Shown one piece after another: positions 59,835-64,000 of a stretch of 64,000 nucleotides of DNA. Each line of letters opens with the position of its first letter. Within the stretch, counting starts at the first letter, position 1. Position numbers and translations under genes: made by a program. Source of the DNA: Tetracentron sinense (Eukaryota > Streptophyta > Magnoliopsida > Trochodendrales > Trochodendraceae); assembly GCA_015143295.1 (NCBI GenBank), contig CM026574.1, positions 15,068,938 through 15,132,937 on the forward strand, in the 5' to 3' direction. The notes beneath the pieces were generated by a model. The model was given only the letters and a program-made list of their open reading frames with translations. It made no database searches and had not been told where the DNA came from.

Positions 59835-60334
59835 CACTACAAAATTTGAGCTTTTTTACTACGGTTCTAAACCGCTGTACTATCTAAAATTACCGTCGTC
59901 ATAATATATCACGGTGGTAAGTTGACCCGTCAAAGAATATGTTATCGGGGATTCCTATCGCGGCGGATATGAACGACGGTTAATAACAACCGCCGTCTTA
60001 TATGAATAAATTACTGCGGTTGGTAACCACCATAGTTTTATTTTTAATCTCATCATTAAAATCACTTGTTACGTCATAAAGTAACCGCCGTTATATATAA
60101 TTCATATCACGGCGGTTCAAACCGCCGTTCTTTAGATTTCATTTTACGGCATTTTATCCCACCGTCCTTTATTGATTCTATCACGACGTCAGTTCCCGCC
60201 GTTATATATCAAAAATCTATGGCGGTTGCAACCGCCGTAAGACCTTAAAGCGGATCAGAACCGCCGTAATATTATTTTAATAAATTAAATTATTATTAAT
60301 ATCATGGTTGTTTAAAACCGCCGCCATATTAAAA

Positions 60335-60782
60335 ATATTTAAAAAAAAAGAATTTATTTTTGCAAAAATTTTGTTTTTTTTCCTTGTATTATCTGTACCT
60401 GTGAGCAATATAAATCTAAATAAACATGTATTGTACCTGTAACAATATCTAATTCCAACTAAGAATAAACAATTCATGTAATTAAAAAAATGCCTCAAAC
60501 AAGCAATATCAAAATTATATATACATGCCCATAAAAGTGTTGTCATAAAAAGTATACATAATGAAAAAGAAAAGAAAAGAAACAAAAAGTAGCCATCTAA
60601 CTCTCGCCTGGTGATGGTTGAAAACCCGATATGTGCGTGCTACCGGCTCCCTCCTACAAAAAAAAAAAAAAACACAATTTATTAATCTTTTTTCTAAATG
60701 AGAAAATTTGAGAATGTAATAATTAATAAATATACAAAGATCTAAACTCATCTCAAAATATTAATAGTTTGCAGTATTATAT
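60335..60782. other. CACTA interior between subterminal repeats and the 179-bp array
   Basis: AT-rich sequence with a short G+C-richer stretch (60598-60655). No transposase motif recognised. Confidence 0.45.
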
Positions 60783-61856
60783 CGGTCTAAACCTACATCG
60801 TCCCACCATTTTTAAACCGGGGGTTGGATTTCGATTCCGTTTATTCTAACGCGTGTATTTCAATACATCCTAAGTGTTGGAGTTGGTTTCGAACGAATCC
60901 GAGGCTGTATGCCTGATATGGGCGCTGAGACGGCCGAAATCCATACTTGGATACTGTACTTCGGCCTAAACCTACATCGTCCCACTAATTCCAAACTGGG
61001 GGTCGGATTTTGATCATGTTTCTTCTAACGCGTGTATTTCAATACATCATAAGTGTTAGAGTTGGTTTCGAGCGAATCCGAGGCCGTATGCCTGATATGG
61101 GCGCCGAGACGGCCGAAATCCATACTTGGATACTATACTTCGGCCTAAACCTACATCGTCCCACCATTTTCAAACCGGGGGTCGGATTTTGATCTCATTT
61201 TTTCTAACGCGTGTATTTCAGTACATTTTAAGTGTTGGAGTTGGTTTCGAGAGAATCCAAGGCCGTATTCCCGATATGGGCGCCAAGACGGTCGAAATCC
61301 ATACTTGGATACTATACTTCGGCCTAAACCTACATCGTCCCACCATTTCTAAACCGGGGGTTAGATTTTGATCCCGTTTCTTCTAACGTGTGTATTTCAG
61401 TACATCCTATGTGTTGGAGTTAGTTTCAAGCGAATCCGTTGCCGTATGCCCGATATGGGCGCCGAGACGTCCGAAATCCATACTTGGATACTATACTTTG
61501 GCCTAAACCTACATCGTCCCACTAATTCCAAACCGGGGGTCGGATTTCGATCCCGTTTCTTCTAACACGTGTATTTCAATACATCCTAAGTGTTGGAGTT
61601 GGTTTCGAGCGAATTTGAGGCTGTATGCCCGATATGGGCGCCGAGATGGCCGAAATCTATACTTTGATACTATACTTCGGCCTAAACCTATATCGTCCCA
61701 CCAATTCCAAACCGGGAGTCGGATTTTAATCACATTTCTTCTAACGCGTGTATTTCAATACATCCTAAGTGTTGGAGTTGGTTTCGAGCGAATCCGAGGC
61801 CGTATGTCTGATATGGGCACCAAGACGGCCGAAATCCATAATTGGATACTATACTT
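60783..61856. repeat. Satellite-like array: six 179-bp monomers
   Basis: Monomers start (CGGCCTAAACCTACATCG-type anchor) at 60783, 60962, 61141, 61320, 61499 and 61678, with a seventh fragment at 61857. The spacing is exactly 179 bp each time, and monomers differ by scattered substitutions. Each contains GATATGGGCGCCGAGACGG and TAACGCGTGTATTTCA. Short ORFs across the array are by-products of the repetition. Confidence 0.95.
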
Positions 61857-61879
61857 CAGCCTAATCCATACTTGGATAC

Positions 61880-62215
61880 TACACACCACTACCCATCCAC
61901 CACCACTAGAACCATCACTACCACCACCCATCCACCACTAATACAAACCATCCTTCCACCACCACTTTCACCACCCAACCACCACTAACATACCACCACC
62001 CATCCACCACCACTAGTACCACCCAACCACCACTAACACACCACCACCCATCCACCGCCACTAGCACTACCACTACCACCACTCATCCACCATCACTAGC
62101 ACCACCCAACCACCACTAACACACTTCATCCACCACCACTTGCACCACCACTACCACCACTCATCCACCACCACTAGCACCACCCAACCACCACTAACGC
62201 ACCACCACCCAGCAA
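61880..62215. repeat. CCA-rich minisatellite, left array
   Basis: Irregular repeats of CACCACCCATCCACCACCA and CACTAACACACCACC units. A similar array starts at 63935, so the two bracket the SUVR inverted repeat and the 82-bp repeats. Confidence 0.9.
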
Positions 62216-62640
62216 ATCTTGCACTGCTTATTACAACCGCATTTATGAAAGAATATACTTCATAAATTTTCTTACTAAATGACCATTGCAAGAGTCAGGA
62301 ATATCCTCATTCTTGGGCTGCTCATACGGGCACTCTTTACAATAAAAGGTCCGATGATATTGAGGCTCGTGATTCCTAGATATACATTCTTTCAGAACAT
62401 TTTCCTGGACCAGGCCTTCATGTCAGTATGTACACGTAATTGATGATGATAACATACGGTGACCAGAACAATACTTATACAATATTATTCACCTTTGAAT
62501 TTTGTCATTAACATCGTGGAGGAATCCGTGCTACGTACTGAAGGACCACAAAAATACCTGAATTTGAATAGGTGAAAATTTGGATTCATTTCTCGACTTA
62601 TCCCTTTCACTAGTACCGTTTGCGACAACTTCATTTGGCT
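62216..62640 (-). pseudogene. Captured SUVR histone-methyltransferase fragment, left arm (inverted copy)
   Basis: This arm is the inverted, diverged copy of 62805-63213. Read on the minus strand it shows the same DNA landmarks (AAAGAGTGCCCGTATGAGCA, GAATGAGGATATTCCTGAC) and the same SUVR-like coding pattern, with more damage. It lies next to the CCA-rich array. It cannot make protein; its interest lies in pairing with the other arm. Confidence 0.8.
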
Positions 62641-62804
62641 ATCCATTCGAAGAACTGTCTGGAATTTAAAAATTACCGATTTGAGCGACTATATCTTCAA
62701 CTAATTTTATACCTGGATTTAGACTAGGTTCTTGGAAGTCAGCCCGATTTGGGCACCAAGATGTCATTTCTTCTATCTTTGAATGGTTTAGATGACCTTC
62801 ATCC

Positions 62805-63213
62805 CAAAAAGGAAGTTGTCGGGAACGGTAATGGAGATAAGGATAAGAAGAGAACGAAATGAAAAAGTTCAGGTTATTCAAATTCATGTAGTTTGGTGGT
62901 TGTTCAGTAACACGGAACCCTCTACGATGTTAACGACATAACCAAAGATGAATATTGTTGTTCACGTTGTTTTGATCATTGTATGTCATCATCATTCATT
63001 CCGTGTGCATGCGCACGTGAAGGTCTGGTCAAGGAAGAGGTTCTAAAAGAATGTATATCTATGAATCACGAATCTCAACATCACCAGACTTTTTATTGTA
63101 AAGAGTGTCCGCATGAGCAGTCCAAGAATGAGGACATTCCTGACGGTCATTTGGTAAGAAAATTTATCAAATATCTTCTTCCATAAATGTGGTTGTAATA
63201 AGCAGTACAAGAA
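62805..63213 (+). pseudogene. Captured SUVR histone-methyltransferase fragment, right arm (pre-SET region)
   Basis: Conceptual translation gives DVNDITKDE, a Cys-rich CCSRCFDHC, SSSFIPCACAR, then KEECISM-like and QTFYCKECPHEQSKNEDIP, GHLVRKFIK, and, after a frame slip, KCGCNKQ and NRVVYRGI. This ordered Cys pattern and the GHLVRKFIKEC..KCGC motif are those of the pre-SET zinc cluster of plant SUVR1/2/4-type SET-domain proteins. Introns typical of the host gene are not evident. A stop near 63184 and missing blocks mark it as a dead fragment. The SET domain is absent. Confidence 0.8.
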
Positions 63214-63404
63214 CCGGGTGGTATATCGAGGCATAACATGCAATCTGCAAGTCAAAGTTTATCTTTGTTCTGAATTTAGTGTTAGCTAGTGTTGGAGTTA
63301 CATCTGCACTTTTTGATACCCGATTTGGGCACCGAAAAGCCGAATTCCCGATCTGGAAGCTAACCCTTAAGTTTTAACGTTAGGAAATCTCTAATTAATC
63401 TAAC

Positions 63405-63830
63405 TAAATCTCGGATTTGTAGAGTATAGTGTTCCAACTCACGAAAGTGAGGTATCTTTATCACTAACACATGCTAATTAAGCAATCACATATATTACAG
63501 ATTTTGCAAGGTATAGAGTTCAACTCACAAAACTAAGGTTCATCCTTCACTAACATACTAACTAAATAGGTATAAGATTCAGATTTTGCAAGGTAAAGTG
63601 TTCCAACTTATGAAAATGAGGTATTTCCATTACTAACATACTAACTAAATAGGTCCAAGATTCAAATTTTGCAAGGTAAAGTATTCCAACTTATGAAAAT
63701 GAGGTATTTTCATTACTAACATACTAACTAAATAGGTCTAAGATTCAGATTTGCAGAGTAAAGTGTTCGAACTTATGAAAATAAGGTATGTCCATTACTA
63801 ACATATTTAACTAAATAGGTCTAAATTTTG
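63405..63830. repeat. ~82-bp tandem repeat, five copies
   Basis: Anchors TTTTGCAAGGTAAAGTG or close variants occur near 63416, 63502, 63584, 63667 and 63750. Each unit ends CATACTAACTAAATAGGT; the first unit is the most diverged. Non-coding. Confidence 0.92.
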
Positions 63831-63934
63831 GTGAGGCTGCTGGCTAAGAATGCTCTTAGTACTAAAGAATGACAGATTTTTTTTTTTGGCAATTACATTC
63901 AAGGTTACATTTGACATATTACACAATAATAACA

Positions 63935-64000
63935 CAACCACTACCACCACCCATTACCACCACCACCACTACCACCCATCCACCACCACTACCAGCATTA
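63935..64000. repeat. CCA-rich minisatellite, right array (continues past the window)
   Basis: CACTACCACCACCCATTACC followed by further ACC triplets, the same type as 61880-62215. Confidence 0.9.

Larger units (their letters stand above)
59835..64000 (+). mobile_element. CACTA transposon, left end and interior (right end outside the window)
   Basis: Terminus CACTACAAAATTTGAGC at 59835 is typical of plant En/Spm-type CACTA elements. Over the next ~500 bp, more than a dozen ACCGCCGT/ACGGCGGT motifs in both orientations form the subterminal transposase-binding region. A shorter relative lies at 29273-29525. No TNPA/TNPD coding region and no opposite terminus were found before 64000. The interior carries tandem repeats and captured SUVR sequence. 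That the interior belongs to this element is inferred from continuity. Confidence 0.7.

Noticed and set aside
60783..61941. Serial ORFs repeating the same peptide
   Set aside because: They arise from the 179-bp tandem array in different frames. 179 is not a multiple of three and no single frame runs through the array.
62983..63186. Intact small SUVR-like gene
   Set aside because: The ORF is only a piece of the pre-SET region, lacks blocks and the SET domain, and is one arm of an inverted repeat inside a transposon.

Overview
This is a window of a plant nuclear genome. The evidence is multi-exon genes with GT..AG introns, a plant-type RBM39/CC1-like splicing factor, a nuclear ribonucleotide reductase gene, chromovirus and SIRE-like retrotransposons primed by initiator tRNA-Met, and dense families of miniature transposons. 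The species cannot be fixed from the sequence. No organellar, bacterial or CRISPR sequence was seen.

Two host genes are convincing. On the minus strand, five exons between 2546 and 11671 encode the N-terminal 375 residues of an RBM39/CC1-like splicing factor. Its remaining 3' exons lie beyond the left edge, and its introns are packed with LINE, hAT-like, Mutator-like and Tourist-like insertions. On the plus strand, 17 exons from 50399 to 56546 encode a complete 809-residue large subunit of class I ribonucleotide reductase (RNR1). All catalytic cysteines are present, and there is an E2F-type site and a TATA box upstream. A short 4CL-like acyl-CoA ligase fragment (about 45481-45760) looks like a relic.

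From 12261 to 38005 the window is one transposon nest. A Helitron-like element with A/TC..CTAG/T ends is built from two diverged copies of a ~1.2-kb block. Its second copy is split by a Tekay/Del-type Ty3/gypsy element (14452-26188, TSD TTTGC) and, 28 bp further on, by a SIRE-type Ty1/copia element (26222-37500, TSD GTATG). The gypsy 5' LTR is itself split by a foreign solo LTR (21508-23883, TSD CCAAA). The copia third ORF carries a piece of a CACTA transposon end. Both retroelements have decayed coding regions.

From 38006 to 50140 the window is gene-poor, with MITEs, LTR relics and simple repeats. Downstream of RNR1 come a Mutator-like MITE, a tRNA-derived SINE whose 3' part is duplicated in tandem, and, from 59835 to the right edge, a CACTA element. 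The CACTA element sits in the first bases of a gypsy-type LTR. It holds more than a dozen ACCGCCGT-type subterminal motifs, six 179-bp satellite-like monomers, CCA-rich arrays, and two opposed copies of a captured SUVR histone-methyltransferase (pre-SET) fragment that form a ~410-425-bp inverted repeat.

The two observations most worth following are these. (1) The SUVR inverted repeat inside a transposon could yield hairpin RNA against a host silencing gene. (2) An array of paired 12-bp palindromes at fixed 30-bp spacing occurs in both SIRE LTRs and again just upstream of a TATA box and the third ORF, which suggests an internal promoter.
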